Assembly (NCBI GenBank): GCA_016711485.1
Contig: JADJSX010000023.1
Location: forward strand, 1-64,000
DNA: 64,000 nucleotides
Reading direction: 5' to 3'
Source: Leptospiraceae bacterium
Lineage (GTDB): Bacteria; Spirochaetota; Leptospiria; Leptospirales; Leptospiraceae
Of this stretch, positions 10,257 through 20,085 are shown in pieces. Under the pieces are notes generated by a model. That model had not been told where the DNA came from, did not search any database, and saw only the letters and a list, made by a program, of their open reading frames with translations. The stretch's first letter is position 1, and the number at the start of each line of letters is the position of its first letter. Made by a program: the position numbers and the translations under genes.

Positions 10257-10585
10257 AACTAACTGCGAGTATCCACTGCGAGAGTGAACTAAATCGGATG
10301 CTGTTCACTCTCTTGCTCCAAGCCGGCTTAGTTGTATTAGTCAAACTTTGTAGTATATTTGTTGAACTCACGCAAGTCCAGTGCCTTCGTCCGCCCGCGA
10401 TGCCCCAAAACTTTTTCTTTAGGAAAAAGTTTTAATGGTCACAAAACTTGCAAGAGAATAATGCAAGTTTTGCGCCTCCCTTCCGCTTCGCCCCTCAACT
10501 TTTTCTTGTGGAAAAAGTTGAATATCCTGCCGCTTCGCCCCCAAATTATTTCTTATGGAAATAATTTGAAGTCACGGGACTTGCT
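10257..10585 (+). repeat. attC-like structured repeat, copy C, truncated by ISAs1-type element
   Basis: The left box AACTAAC (10257-10263) is a poor match to RYYYAAC, followed by GAGTATCC (10267-10274). Hairpin GAGAGTGAAC 10280-10289 pairs with 10303-10312. CTCCAAGCCGGC starts at 10316 but its right arm is missing because an insertion sequence begins at 10586. The inner loop carries three extra small hairpins: 10407-10433, 10496-10520 and 10542-10568. The distal arm and right core are not found beyond the insertion, so adjacent sequence was deleted. Confidence 0.6.
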
Positions 10586-11774
10586 AGGGCAAACGCATTA
10601 AAAAAGAGACTTGTACAACTGGATGGAAAGAAAATATTGTTATGAATGAACGAACAGTTAAACATATACGAGCATTTTAATGAGCTAATTGATCCGCGAA
10701 TAGAGCGAGGAAGAAAGCACTTACTAGTAGATATAATATTTGTAGCAATTGTTTCCATCATAAGTGGTGCGGATGATTGGAACGAAATAGAAATATTTGG
10801 TAATTTGAAAATAGAATGGTTTAGGAAATTCATAAGGCTCGAAAATGGAATTCCATCGCATGACACATTCAATAGAGTCTTTTCGTTATTAGACCCTAAA
10901 AAATTTTCTGAGTTGGCATTGGAAATATTCAATCCGAATATCGTAGAAGGTTTAGATTTAATTTCAATAGATGGGAAAACTGAAAGACGTTCGATCGATA
11001 AAAAGAACAATAAATTTCCAATTCACATTGTAAGTGCGTGGTCAAGTAGAAATGGAATTTCACTTGGACAAATAAAAGTAAATGAGAAAAGTAATGAAAT
11101 TACGGCGATACCTGAATTGCTATCTCAGATAAAAGTGAAGAATAGCATTGTATATATTGACGCAATGGGCTGTCAGAAAAAGATTACTGAAAAGATTATA
11201 GAGCAAAAAGGCGATTATGCGATAGCCTTGAAGGAGAATCAACCGACAGTGTATAAAGAGGTTTTGAATTATTTTGAGCAACAATTGCTTTCTGGATTTG
11301 AAAGGGTAAATGTCGGTTATTCAATGACAGAGCAAAAAGGACATGGTCGAATTGAAAAAAGAGAATACTGGCTATTATCCGAAATTGATTGGATTTCTAA
11401 GAAAAACGAATGGACTGGATAAAAAAGTGTAGGGATGGTTCGTTCAGAGCGAGAATACCAAGGGAAAAAATCTATCGAGTCTCGATATTTTATTTCTACT
11501 TTAACTAACCCTGAACTTTTTCAGAAATCTGTAAGAACTCATTGGCAAATTGAAAACTCTTGTCACTGGATTTTAGATGTCGTTTTTCGAGAAGACGATA
11601 GTCGAATTCGTGCTGGCTACGCTGCCGAAAATTTTTCCATCATCAGAAAAATTGCTCTAAACTTTTTGAAAAACGATACCACTTTTAAGAATGGTGTAAA
11701 AGCAAAACGACGTGCCGCAGGATGGGATGATAAATATCGTAGCAAAATCATAGGTTTCTAAATGCGTTTGCCCT
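10586..11774 (+). mobile_element. ISAs1-family insertion sequence
   Basis: A 1189-bp element is bounded by perfect 14-bp inverted repeats, AGGGCAAACGCATT at 10586-10599 and its complement at 11761-11774. It encodes one ISAs1-type transposase. The bases flanking the two ends do not form a direct repeat, which agrees with loss of neighbouring attC-like sequence after insertion. It interrupts copy C of the structured repeats. Confidence 0.88.
10646..11761 (+). pseudogene. ISAs1-family transposase with in-frame stop
   Basis: The frame runs from ATG 10646 to 11761 (about 371 residues) with one TAA at 11420-11422, where the family would have a sense codon (TTA, Leu, is one base away). Start MNEQLNIYEHFNELIDPRIE and the segments ISGADDWNEIE, ENGIPSHDTFNRV, SIDGKTERRS (first Asp), YIDAMGCQKKI (second Asp) and HWQIENSCHWILDVVFREDD (Glu region) are those of ISAs1/H-repeat DDE transposases. 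The part after the stop, from 11435, would not be made. The element is probably inactive unless the stop is a sequence error. Confidence 0.88.
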
Positions 11775-11941
11775 GGCTACCTAGTCAAATGACCATTCAG
11801 AAACACAATGACGATAAAGTAAAAGTTTATCAATTCATTGACAAGTGGGCTAATCTACCGTGATTTGCTCGATTTGATAAGGAGCTGAATGAGTTCGCAA
11901 ATCCACTTGACAATTTTGAAAGAGGGGTAAACAGTAAAGTT

Positions 11942-12763
11942 ATGAAATTTGCTGACCCAAAAAACGATGTCGCATTCCGAAAAATCTTTGGAAATGAAGC
12001 TAAAAAAGTTATTCTGATCTCCTTTCTAAATTCCATTTTAGGTTTAGAAGGAGACAGAATAATTATTGAATTATATTTTCGTAATACTTTTCAACTTCCG
12101 AGAGTAGCCGGACTCAAATCATCCATCATTGATGTAAATGTAAAAGACCAATCTGGAACGACTTATATAGTAGAAATGCAGCTTAGTGAAGTTGTTAGCT
12201 TTGATAAACGAGTTCAATATTATGTTTCCAAGGAATACTCTTCCCAGATAGAAAAAGGAGATGATTATTCTAAACTTACTCCAGTAGTTTTAGTAGGCGT
12301 ATTGGAATTTGATTACTTTAAGGGTAATAACTATTTGACTCGTCACGTAATTTTGAACGTAGAGACTTTAGAAAATGAGTTAAAAGATATTAACTTTAAT
12401 TTTATTGAGTTACCTAAATTCAAGAAAGAATTAAATGAGTGTAAGACTCTAGCTGACAAATGGATTTATTTTATTAAGAATGCAGAAAACTTAGAGGTGA
12501 TTCCGCCTGACGTTACAGATGAAGGACTAAAAGAAGCCTATACAGAATCAGACAAACATAACTGGACTAAGGATGAATTGGCTAGTTATGATTACTATTT
12601 AATGAGAGAACAAGATGAAAGGGGTAGAGTGGAATTAGCCGAGAAAAGAGAAAAAGAAAAAGCAGAAAAAGAAATAGCAAAGAAATTAAAGCTTGCCGGA
12701 GTTGCTTTAGAAATAATTTCTAGTTCAACTGGATTAAGTATAGAAGTTATTGAGAAGCTATGA
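11942..12763 (+). CDS. Rpn-family PD-(D/E)XK nuclease / recombination-promoting protein
   Basis: The 273-residue protein starts MKFADPKNDVAFRKIFGNEA, the standard opening of the Rpn/PDDEXK_2 transposase-like family. The catalytic core is visible as SSIIDVNVKDQSG followed by YIVEMQLSE, giving Asp and Glu-x-Gln, and later FDKRVQYYVSKEYSSQ. The C-terminal 60 residues are charged and helical (EKREKEKAEKEIAKKL) and likely coiled. E. coli Rpn proteins cut DNA and promote RecA-independent recombination, and relatives act as toxins or defence factors. The gene looks intact and ends 60 bases before attC-like copy D, again on the + strand. No strong ribosome site stands directly in front of the ATG. 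Confidence 0.9.
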   Translation: MKFADPKNDVAFRKIFGNEAKKVILISFLNSILGLEGDRIIIELYFRNTFQLPRVAGLKSSIIDVNVKDQSGTTYIVEMQLSEVVSFDKRVQYYVSKEYSSQIEKGDDYSKLTPVVLVGVLEFDYFKGNNYLTRHVILNVETLENELKDINFNFIELPKFKKELNECKTLADKWIYFIKNAENLEVIPPDVTDEGLKEAYTESDKHNWTKDELASYDYYLMREQDERGRVELAEKREKEKAEKEIAKKLKLAGVALEIISSSTGLSIEVIEKL

Positions 12764-12772
12764 CTTATTAGC

Positions 12773-12790
12773 CTCGACATCGTGTCTCGA
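12773..12790 (+). terminator. Small hairpin after Rpn gene
   Basis: CTCGACATCGTGTCTCGA forms an imperfect stem just after the Rpn stop and is related to the hairpin at 10186-10202. Both are followed by an ACTGGTT segment and then an attC-like repeat. There is no T-run. Confidence 0.3.
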
Positions 12791-12823
12791 CTGGTTCTAG
12801 ATATTCAACGGGGTGGAAACATC

Positions 12824-13164
12824 GCCTAACTGCGAGTATCCACTTCGAGAGTGGACTATATCGGAAGCTGTCCACTCTCTCGCTCCAAGCCGGCTAAGTC
12901 GTATTAGTCACACTTTGTAGTATTTTTGTTGAACTTACGCAAGTCCAGTGCCTTCACAACTGTCACGAAACTTGCAGAAAAGAGCAAGTTTGCGTGCCAT
13001 CCGTCCTGCCGCTTCGCCCCCAAATTTTTTCTTATGGAAAAAATTTGAAGTCACAGGACATTGCTAGTAATTGGTCGGCTTGGAGACATTGAGAAAATGG
13101 AAAGAAAAATGCTTGGGGCATTTTCTTCCCATTTTCTCAACATCGGATACTCTTAACGTTATGT
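12824..13164 (+). repeat. attC-like structured repeat, copy D
   Basis: The outer boxes are GCCTAAC (12824-12830) and GTTATGT (13158-13164), with inner boxes GAGTATCC (12834-12841) and GGATACTC (13145-13152). Hairpin GAGAGTGGAC 12847-12856 pairs with 12870-12879. CTCCAAGCCG from 12883 pairs with CGGCTTGGAG 13076-13085. The last hairpin has a sequence unlike copies A and B (TTGAGAAAATGG 13089-13100 with 13129-13140) but the same position and pairing. An extra hairpin lies at 13021-13047. Conserved pairing with changed sequence argues that the fold is what matters. Confidence 0.65.
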
Positions 13165-13375
13165 GCCATGCCACTGACTTTGTCGTTTCAGGATAATTTT
13201 TTAGAAAAGAATTTAAAAGAGATTTGGGTTTTTTGGGATTCGTTGCCGTACGTTTAAATGATAAAAATAAATTTTAGAAGTAAAGAATATTGGAAAAAGA
13301 AATAGAAAATCAAAGTGTCCTAAGACTGGAATTTTAACGGCTTAGAAGAAAAATAAAAAAAAGAGAGGAGTAAGT

Positions 13376-14830
13376 AGGGCTTGCTGAAAAAATCAAATTT
13401 CAGCAAGTTTTTGCCTTTTATCCAGTTTTATAAATGAGAAAAGTTGAAATAAAAAATTAGACAAAAGAAGTCTTAACTTCTTTTCCAAATTCATGATAAG
13501 AATGATAACGCCAACGACTGATTTGGCTGTAACATCAAGTTTTGCCATTATCCGCGCGAGGTTGTAGCGTCTTTTGGCTTCTCCAAATTTTCCTTCTATT
13601 GCATTTCGTATCGATTTGCTCGGATGCTGTTCATTAGTTAATTCTTCAGGCATCATTCCTAAAGTCATTTTTATTCCATGCTCTTTACAAAAAGATTTAT
13701 TATCTCTGTTGTGATAAATTTTATCAGCAGCAATTACTTTTGGATAAACCCCATGAATTTCAAAATAATGCTTAACATGATCTTTTAGCAAAGTAGACTC
13801 ATTAAAATTTTCCCACGAATGTTTTTCTAATCTTGAAAAACCATCTTTCAAAGAAAGAGTAATCTTTGCTCCAAACTCGACATTCGCAGATGCTTTCCCT
13901 CTAACGATTGGTCTTATATGTGGTTGAGATATGCTTACAATTCGAAAATCGGTTCTATGTATTTTTTTATCAAACATTTCTTTTTGTTGTCTATATAATT
14001 CTTTTATTACGAGTAAGTTTTTGTATTCTTTCTTCTTTAAACAGTGCAGTATATTTGGATTATCCTCTATCAGTTTTGTTAAATGTTTAATATCTCTAGA
14101 AACGAATTGAAGCTGATTTTTCAAGGCTTTTCGCACTACTTTCATTTTTGGTTTTTTCTGACCAATGAAATATCTGTCGGATAACGGATATCTGCCGGTG
14201 CACAACTGGCATCAAACATTAAAACTCCATCATTCTCTTTTTCTTTCGTAGTTTTCTTGTCTTGCTCGGGAAAATCTTTTTTTCCATCTTCCTCCATATC
14301 CTTCGATTTCTTTGATGCAATTACTAAATCATTAATTTCAGCCATCATGTCCAAATTAATCCTCTTGCGAAAATGAACCATCATCGAAGAATCAAATGGC
14401 GGAGTATTCTGATATTCCTTAAATCCCAAGAAATATTGTAAATACGGATTCTCGCTTATTTGCGTAACTGTCTCCTCATCCGAAATGCCTAACCTCTCTT
14501 TGATTATCAATGCGCCTATCGCTATGCGAAGCCGGATTGCAGGCGCTCCCTTTTTTTCCGAAAACTTCTTGGAATATTTATCTTCTATATCATCCCAAGG
14601 TATTATTTTCGAAAGCTTCACCCAACGATTTGACTTATCTAATTTCCCATTGAACGGTAAATGAAAATTCTCAAACTCGAGCTGATCTTTAGATTCTTTG
14701 ATATACACTCTATTATCCCCTCACGTGCAAGCCTTTCAGCTCTTTTCGCACAAAAGCCTTGCACCTTTTTGAATCTAATTATTATTTTGTCACTGATTTT
14801 TCAGGCTTTTTGCTTTTTTCAGTAAGACCT
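13376..14830 (-). mobile_element. IS5/IS1182-like insertion sequence
   Basis: The ends AGGGCTTGCTGAAAAA (13376-13391) and, in complement, AGGTCTTACTGAAAAA (14815-14830) are inverted repeats matching at 14 of 16 positions. They are flanked by the 4-bp direct repeat AAGT (13372-13375 and 14831-14834). The 1455-bp element holds one transposase gene in two frames. Confidence 0.85.
13393..14708 (-). pseudogene. IS5/IS1182-type DDE transposase, frameshifted
   Basis: The N-terminal frame (14708-14142) begins MYIKESKDQLEFENFHLPF and contains the DUF772-like segments AIRLRIAIGALIIKERL and ENPYLQYFLGF, then VLMFDASCAPADIRYPTD with the first catalytic Asp. Translation shifts frame near 14160-14200. The rest runs to 13393 with NVEFGAKITLSLKDG, the second Asp in VIAADKIYHNRDN and the Glu region RNAIEGKFGEAKRRYNL. 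The 60-base overlap of two frames is typical of a one-base indel, although programmed frameshifting is known in some IS families. It lies between attC-like copy D and the Wadjet operon. Confidence 0.85.
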
Positions 14831-14964
14831 AAGTAAAAAAATATAGTTCAAAGAAATTTTTCGAAATATAGATATTCACCTGAGTCAATTGCAAAGAAAA
14901 GCAATGAATGTATGGAATGAGTAGCTTTTTCTTTCTAGCACAATCAACTAACCGATTTATTTAA

Positions 14965-16185
14965 CTAGCAGACAGTTGATGTTTGGTTTTGAATTTTAGA
15001 ACTTAACTCGATCTTCATTTTTTCGAGAATCTCTTTTATATAAAAAAGCGGAATTCTTTCTTGCTCTAAACGATTATTTTTTTCAAGCGAGTTAATATAT
15101 TCAAATAAATATGTTTCTTCTGGATACAATTTGCTTGGCACATAATCTATAGGCTTATTCAAATCAGTAGCAAGATGCGAGAATGTTTCGTAAGTCTCTT
15201 TATTCATTAAAAAAGACTTCACAGAAATGGAAGGAAAATATTCTCGAAACTTGGATAATATGTCGAATCCATGTGAATCCAGATCGCCCCAATAATAAAA
15301 TGTTTTCGATTTTAAATTTTCTAATTTTCCTATATTGACTACATTATATCCCGATCCTACAACAATAAGAGAATTTTCTAGTTTGGGAAAAGCTAAAAAA
15401 TTGATTTGATTTTCAGTGAGAAAAATATTATTTTCTTCAAATTGTAAATCTTGGAATTCATCGAAGGTCAACGTAATATCAAAAATATTTCTAGGAAAAA
15501 GTTTATTTATGCTTGGGTCTAGTATTCTAAAACGAATGAGATTTGGTTTGGATTTTAGAAGGTATCTTGTTTCAAAATCTGGTTCTTTTAAATTTATATT
15601 TTCCGGTGAAAGTATTTCATCGAGAAAAATCTTTAGTATGCGCTGGTTATCTTCAATGAATTTCGTATCGACACCTAAAATTGGCAACTCCCGTAGATAG
15701 ATATTTGGTCGTGGAATCTTTTGAAAGTATTCACAAATAGAAATAATTTTTTCTAATTTCAGCGAAATGGGAATCAAACTAGACGGATTTGCTAAAAACC
15801 ATTTTTTTAATTCTGGAAATTTTCTGAGCAGATAATTAGAATCTTCCACAAGAATTGAAAATTCATTTTCTTTTGAAATAAACTTCAAGTAGTCTGTTTG
15901 CGTATTAAACTGGATTGTTTTCGGATACTGATTTTTTCCAACAGATCTGCTATTTATTTGTTCCCAAACAATTTCATAACCGTATCCAAATTTTTCTTTC
16001 GAATTATCCAAGAGAAGTTGAACGTCTTGCGTTATCTTTTGAAAGTTTTTTTGTAATTCATCTCGATTGTATTTTCCAAAACTTTTATGCATAAGCGGAA
16101 AAAAATTCACTCCAGAAAAATAGGCTTTTAGAAAATTATCATACTCTTTAACTGCAAAATTTTTTATTTCAGTTAGCTCTTTCAT
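14965..16185 (-). CDS. jetD: Wadjet nuclease subunit JetD
   Basis: The 406-residue protein has a DUF3322-type N-terminal part, marked by YLRELPILGVDTKFIEDN, followed by a DUF2220/Toprim part with FLTENQINFLAFP and YYWGDLDSHGFDIL (Asp residues near 299-302). These are the metal-binding acidic residues of a topoisomerase VI-like nuclease. In Wadjet systems JetD cuts circular plasmids after the JetABC SMC complex has extruded the DNA. Its start overlaps the jetC stop by four bases (16182-16185), so the two are translationally coupled. Length and motifs look complete. It is the last gene of the operon. Confidence 0.95.
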   Translation of the reverse strand: MKELTEIKNFAVKEYDNFLKAYFSGVNFFPLMHKSFGKYNRDELQKNFQKITQDVQLLLDNSKEKFGYGYEIVWEQINSRSVGKNQYPKTIQFNTQTDYLKFISKENEFSILVEDSNYLLRKFPELKKWFLANPSSLIPISLKLEKIISICEYFQKIPRPNIYLRELPILGVDTKFIEDNQRILKIFLDEILSPENINLKEPDFETRYLLKSKPNLIRFRILDPSINKLFPRNIFDITLTFDEFQDLQFEENNIFLTENQINFLAFPKLENSLIVVGSGYNVVNIGKLENLKSKTFYYWGDLDSHGFDILSKFREYFPSISVKSFLMNKETYETFSHLATDLNKPIDYVPSKLYPEETYLFEYINSLEKNNRLEQERIPLFYIKEILEKMKIELSSKIQNQTSTVC

Positions 16186-19100
16186 GTGGAATTTGTTTTT
16201 TCTTTTTCTAAACGGTATTCTTCAATAGTTAAATTCTTTATAGAAGAATTTTTCCCTTCTTTGTTTGTAACTAAATGACAAGCGCTTATATACTCTTCAA
16301 TTATATGTATCTTTTGTAAGGGAGTTACAATAAGCAATTGAAGATTTAACTTTTTGAATAATTCTAGACCATAACGTGTGCTTTCATCAGAACCCCTTCC
16401 GAACGCTTCATCGATTACTACAAAACGAAATGTATTCGATCTTGTTTCATTCCATTCTAAACCAAATTGGTAAGCAAGTGCGGAGGCTAATACGGTGTAG
16501 GCAAGTTTTTCTTTTTGTCCTCCGGATTTACCAGAAGCACCAGAATACGATTCCTTTTCCGAATCATCAGAAAGATATTTTTCAGTAGCAGAAAATTCAT
16601 ACCAGCGAGTTACATCGGTAACTTTTTCTCTCCATTTTCGTTCGGATTCTACTCCGCTACTCAGTCTGTCAATGATTGCTTTCACTTTTTCAAATCTTTC
16701 TTCATCATAAAATTCTGTCTTAGTGACTACCGAATCGGAAAGACAATTCTTTAGACTTGCTTGGAACCGATTTATTTCGTCATCGTTTGTTTTATCCAAA
16801 TTTAAAATGATATAGGTTCCTCGGTTGTATTCAATATCTTTGAGAGAACGATTGATTTCTCCAATTTTTGTTTTAATTTCTCTAGCCTTTAATTCAAGAA
16901 ATTCTTTAAATAGAGCGATTTTTCCAATTATTTCTTTATTTAATTTCTTTTTAAAATCCTCTTCATATCTCGGTAAATCTTCTTCCTTTAATTTACCAAA
17001 TAATTGCTTGAATTCTGGAATCGATTCGATAGAAGCATCAAAATCATTTGTCTCAGTAGGATAACTCCGTTTGAAATTTGCCATAAGCCGTATCAAATTT
17101 TTTTCAATTTCTCGAATAGAAGCATCCCATTTTTTTAATTCAGAATCTATTTCAAATCTTAGTTTTTTTTCTTCTTGCTCAATCAAATGAATTTCCAATG
17201 TATTAAATACAATTCTACTTTCTAATTTAGGAAAATAAATATCCTTCTCATTCTTAGTCAGAAAATTTAGATAGGTTTCATTATCAGAAAGTTTTTTATT
17301 CAGCTCATTGATTTTTTCTTTTAATCCGCCTAATTTTTCAACTTCAATTGTTTTGTTTTTCTCAAAATCGTTTAATTTATTTGTAATCTCGTTTAAGATT
17401 TCGGTTAACGTCTTCAGTTTATCAGAGGAGTTAGTAAATTCTAATAACTTTTCTTTTAAGGCTTTAATTTCTATGGCTATTTTTTTCCAATTTAATTCAT
17501 GATAATCTTTAAATTCTAGGATATTTTCTAAAGATAGTATTCTTTTTTCAATTCTCTTTAGACCTTTTTCTCCTTGTGAAATCTTATCTTCTAAATCTTT
17601 ATTTTCCTCTTCCATTTGAAGTAAATCTTTTTCCAAGCTGTGAATCTTTTCTTTATTATTCCATCCCAAGACGTAATTTGATTTATCGTTTATATTTCTC
17701 CTGTCATCTTTTTCATGTCTTGATTGGCTATACTTGATTTGCCCCTCGCGGGTAATGACTTTTGACTGTTTTTGAAAATCCTCTATTGATTCAGCACAGG
17801 AATAATTATAATTTTCTTTAATCTCAGATTCTAGCCAATTCAGAAACTCAGTATCGTCTTTGATCTCAATTTTTTCATACAGAGTATTCTTGGAAGACTG
17901 GTATTCATTTTTTCTTTTAATTGCGATAATACGATAGTAAACAACTCTACCTTTTAATGAATTCTCATTAATGAATTTACTGAACCCAGGATAAATCTTA
18001 TCTGGGACAAGAATACTGAGCGCAAAATTATGTAGCACTCTCTCGATTGCACCTTCCCATTTTTTGTCGGTTACTTTCATTAATTCACCGACGAAGGGAA
18101 TTTCTTCGATCCTTATATCAAGTTCACTAGAAATAAATTGTCTAATTCGCATATTCTCAATCGGAATCAAAGATTTTCGTTCTTTTAAAGAATTTAATTC
18201 AGTCTTAATATTTTGAATTATCGTATTATTTTTATCCTGCCGGATTTTAAATTTAAGCTGTTCTTCTTTCAATGAATCTAGAACTGTTTTTTCTTTTGGT
18301 AATAATGTATTTGTTTTTTCTATCGTATCGAAAAAATCTTTTTCTTCCATTTCAGGAAATTCTGAAAAGTTCAATTCCTTTGCAAATTGATTGTATCTAT
18401 TTGCAGGTTCCTTTTTAAATGCCATATCCTTTTTGAGAGACTCTAGTTCAAACTCTAACCTTTCTTTTTCTCTAACTTCGTCTAAGGAACTAATTTGTGA
18501 TTTGATACTGTCTTTTTTCCCATTATATGTAAAAATTTCTTTTTCAATCTCTTCGATTCTATATTCAATCTTGTTTTTTTCTAAGGATTGTTTTTCAATT
18601 TCTGATTTGTAATAACTAATCTTCTTTTCAGCAAAAAAAGAGGGCAAACTATCAAGTAACTTATTTGACTCAGATATTTGATCTTGTAGTTTGGAATGAT
18701 CATCTGATTTTTCAATCACCGGCGTTAATTCTTGAATTTGTTTTTTTGCTTTTATAATTGCTTCATGCGAAAGGTTTAGATCATTAAAGTGATTTTTTAA
18801 ATCCTCAATTTCGTTATTGGTTTCTTCCAAATTTTTCTCGAGCATATTTTCTCGAATAAATTCAGTCAGATTACTGATGGTCTTAAGTGAGACAGTTTGA
18901 TAAAATAAATCGAGTGCCTTGTCGGAGCGAATTCCAAAATAAGTGCAAAATCTTGAAGAGTAGTGTTTGTAATCATCTAGAATTTCGACACCATTCATTT
19001 TTTGAAGTCGTTTCCGAAGTTCAGAGATTTTTGTTCCAAAGGAAGTAAAGTGCTCTTTGATTTTTAAATCAGTGTTAGCGATTAAGAAAAATTTTTGCAC

Positions 19101-19538
19101 AGAGTTATCCTTTAGCCAAAAAACTTGTGCTAAAGTGTATCTTAGGTTATAACCAGAATTGTAAAAGGAACCAAGTAATACGGAATAGGACGAATTGTCG
19201 CGGAGGTGCTGAGGTTTTGGATTAGAAACTTCTTCGCCTTTTAAACTTCCATACGCACCTAACACATACGATTCCAAGGTTCTTTCTTTTCGTTCGGCTC
19301 CTGCTGCCTTATTGTAGGTAATTTTTTTATTCTGAATGAGTAGGGCTGTAATTCCATCGACTAATGTGGATTTGCCCGATCCTATTTCTCCAACCAGTAA
19401 GGAATTGAAACCTAATGGTTCAATCTTCCAAACTTTTTGATTGAACGTTCCCCAATTTAACACTTCAAACCTTTCCAGTCTGAAACCAGTTTTGGAATTA
19501 TCTTTTGCGAATTCAAGTAGCTCGTTTTGCATATTCAA
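16182..19538 (-). CDS. jetC: Wadjet SMC-like ATPase JetC
   Basis: The 1118-residue MukB/SMC-like protein has Walker A GEIGSGKST at residues 50-58, long charged coiled coils through about 250-480 and 600-960 around a hinge-like middle, the ABC signature KSGGQKEKLAY near 1004-1014, and Walker B VVIDEAFGRGSD near 1040-1051. It is the motor that loads on DNA with JetA and JetB and extrudes loops. The first ATG is at 19538 and a second at 19532; both lie inside the end of jetB, showing coupling. All ATPase residues are present, so it should be active. Confidence 0.95.
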   Translation of the reverse strand: MNMQNELLEFAKDNSKTGFRLERFEVLNWGTFNQKVWKIEPLGFNSLLVGEIGSGKSTLVDGITALLIQNKKITYNKAAGAERKERTLESYVLGAYGSLKGEEVSNPKPQHLRDNSSYSVLLGSFYNSGYNLRYTLAQVFWLKDNSVQKFFLIANTDLKIKEHFTSFGTKISELRKRLQKMNGVEILDDYKHYSSRFCTYFGIRSDKALDLFYQTVSLKTISNLTEFIRENMLEKNLEETNNEIEDLKNHFNDLNLSHEAIIKAKKQIQELTPVIEKSDDHSKLQDQISESNKLLDSLPSFFAEKKISYYKSEIEKQSLEKNKIEYRIEEIEKEIFTYNGKKDSIKSQISSLDEVREKERLEFELESLKKDMAFKKEPANRYNQFAKELNFSEFPEMEEKDFFDTIEKTNTLLPKEKTVLDSLKEEQLKFKIRQDKNNTIIQNIKTELNSLKERKSLIPIENMRIRQFISSELDIRIEEIPFVGELMKVTDKKWEGAIERVLHNFALSILVPDKIYPGFSKFINENSLKGRVVYYRIIAIKRKNEYQSSKNTLYEKIEIKDDTEFLNWLESEIKENYNYSCAESIEDFQKQSKVITREGQIKYSQSRHEKDDRRNINDKSNYVLGWNNKEKIHSLEKDLLQMEEENKDLEDKISQGEKGLKRIEKRILSLENILEFKDYHELNWKKIAIEIKALKEKLLEFTNSSDKLKTLTEILNEITNKLNDFEKNKTIEVEKLGGLKEKINELNKKLSDNETYLNFLTKNEKDIYFPKLESRIVFNTLEIHLIEQEEKKLRFEIDSELKKWDASIREIEKNLIRLMANFKRSYPTETNDFDASIESIPEFKQLFGKLKEEDLPRYEEDFKKKLNKEIIGKIALFKEFLELKAREIKTKIGEINRSLKDIEYNRGTYIILNLDKTNDDEINRFQASLKNCLSDSVVTKTEFYDEERFEKVKAIIDRLSSGVESERKWREKVTDVTRWYEFSATEKYLSDDSEKESYSGASGKSGGQKEKLAYTVLASALAYQFGLEWNETRSNTFRFVVIDEAFGRGSDESTRYGLELFKKLNLQLLIVTPLQKIHIIEEYISACHLVTNKEGKNSSIKNLTIEEYRLEKEKTNST

Positions 19539-20085
19539 TTAATTTCTCTTTGATTTCATTTAATTTTGTTGCATCAAACACAGCTCGTAAAATTCTCTTA
19601 ACTTCCAATAAATTCTTTTTTTCATTATTCCATTTTAAAAATCCATACTCTATCAACTTATTTATATCCGTAATTATTTTATCGTTTCTTTTTGCTTCAT
19701 TGGATGATTCGATTGGATAAAAATTTTGAACTAGGTCAATAATCTCTTCCCTAGACAGAATCAATCTCCCCGATTCACTCGAAGATGCATCAAACTCCAA
19801 AAGTTTTTCTCTTAGTAATACACAAATGACTGTCACCGAAAAAGTTAATTGTCGTTTTGCGACTAATTTGATCGGAGAAACATCTTCCTCCGAAAAATCT
19901 TTTTGCTTTAAAAAAGCATAGCCTTCGCTATCATCCAAAAAAAGTTCAAGACCAATCCCAGAAAAATAATTTTTAATTTCATACTGATTAACTGTCAGTT
20001 CCGTCCACTCCTTGTCATCAATGTAAATGATTCCTTGAAGTAATCGAATAATCGCATTAGCATAAGGCAAAACATTATTAGTCAT
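19513..20085 (-). CDS. jetB: Wadjet kite-like subunit JetB (DUF4194)
   Basis: This 190-residue protein has the DUF4194 pattern: LLQGIIYIDDKEWTELTVNQ near the start, then QYEIKNYFSGIGLELFLDDS, SPIKLVAKRQLTFSVTVICV and a winged-helix-like end, LIEYGFLKWNNEKKNLLEVK. In Wadjet, JetB is the MukE-like partner that bridges JetA and JetC. It overlaps jetA by 8 bases at its start and jetC by 26 bases at its end, which is the expected tight operon layout. Confidence 0.93.
   Translation of the reverse strand: MTNNVLPYANAIIRLLQGIIYIDDKEWTELTVNQYEIKNYFSGIGLELFLDDSEGYAFLKQKDFSEEDVSPIKLVAKRQLTFSVTVICVLLREKLLEFDASSSESGRLILSREEIIDLVQNFYPIESSNEAKRNDKIITDINKLIEYGFLKWNNEKKNLLEVKRILRAVFDATKLNEIKEKLIEYAKRAT

Noticed and set aside
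10214..10601. Open frames of 73 and 80 codons on + strand
   Set aside because: They fall inside the hairpin-rich attC-like copy C and have low-complexity, non-protein-like sequence.
4585..13164. CRISPR array suggested by repeated blocks
   Set aside because: The repeats are about 300 bp, far apart, palindromic and separated by genes. There are no short regular spacers and no cas genes.
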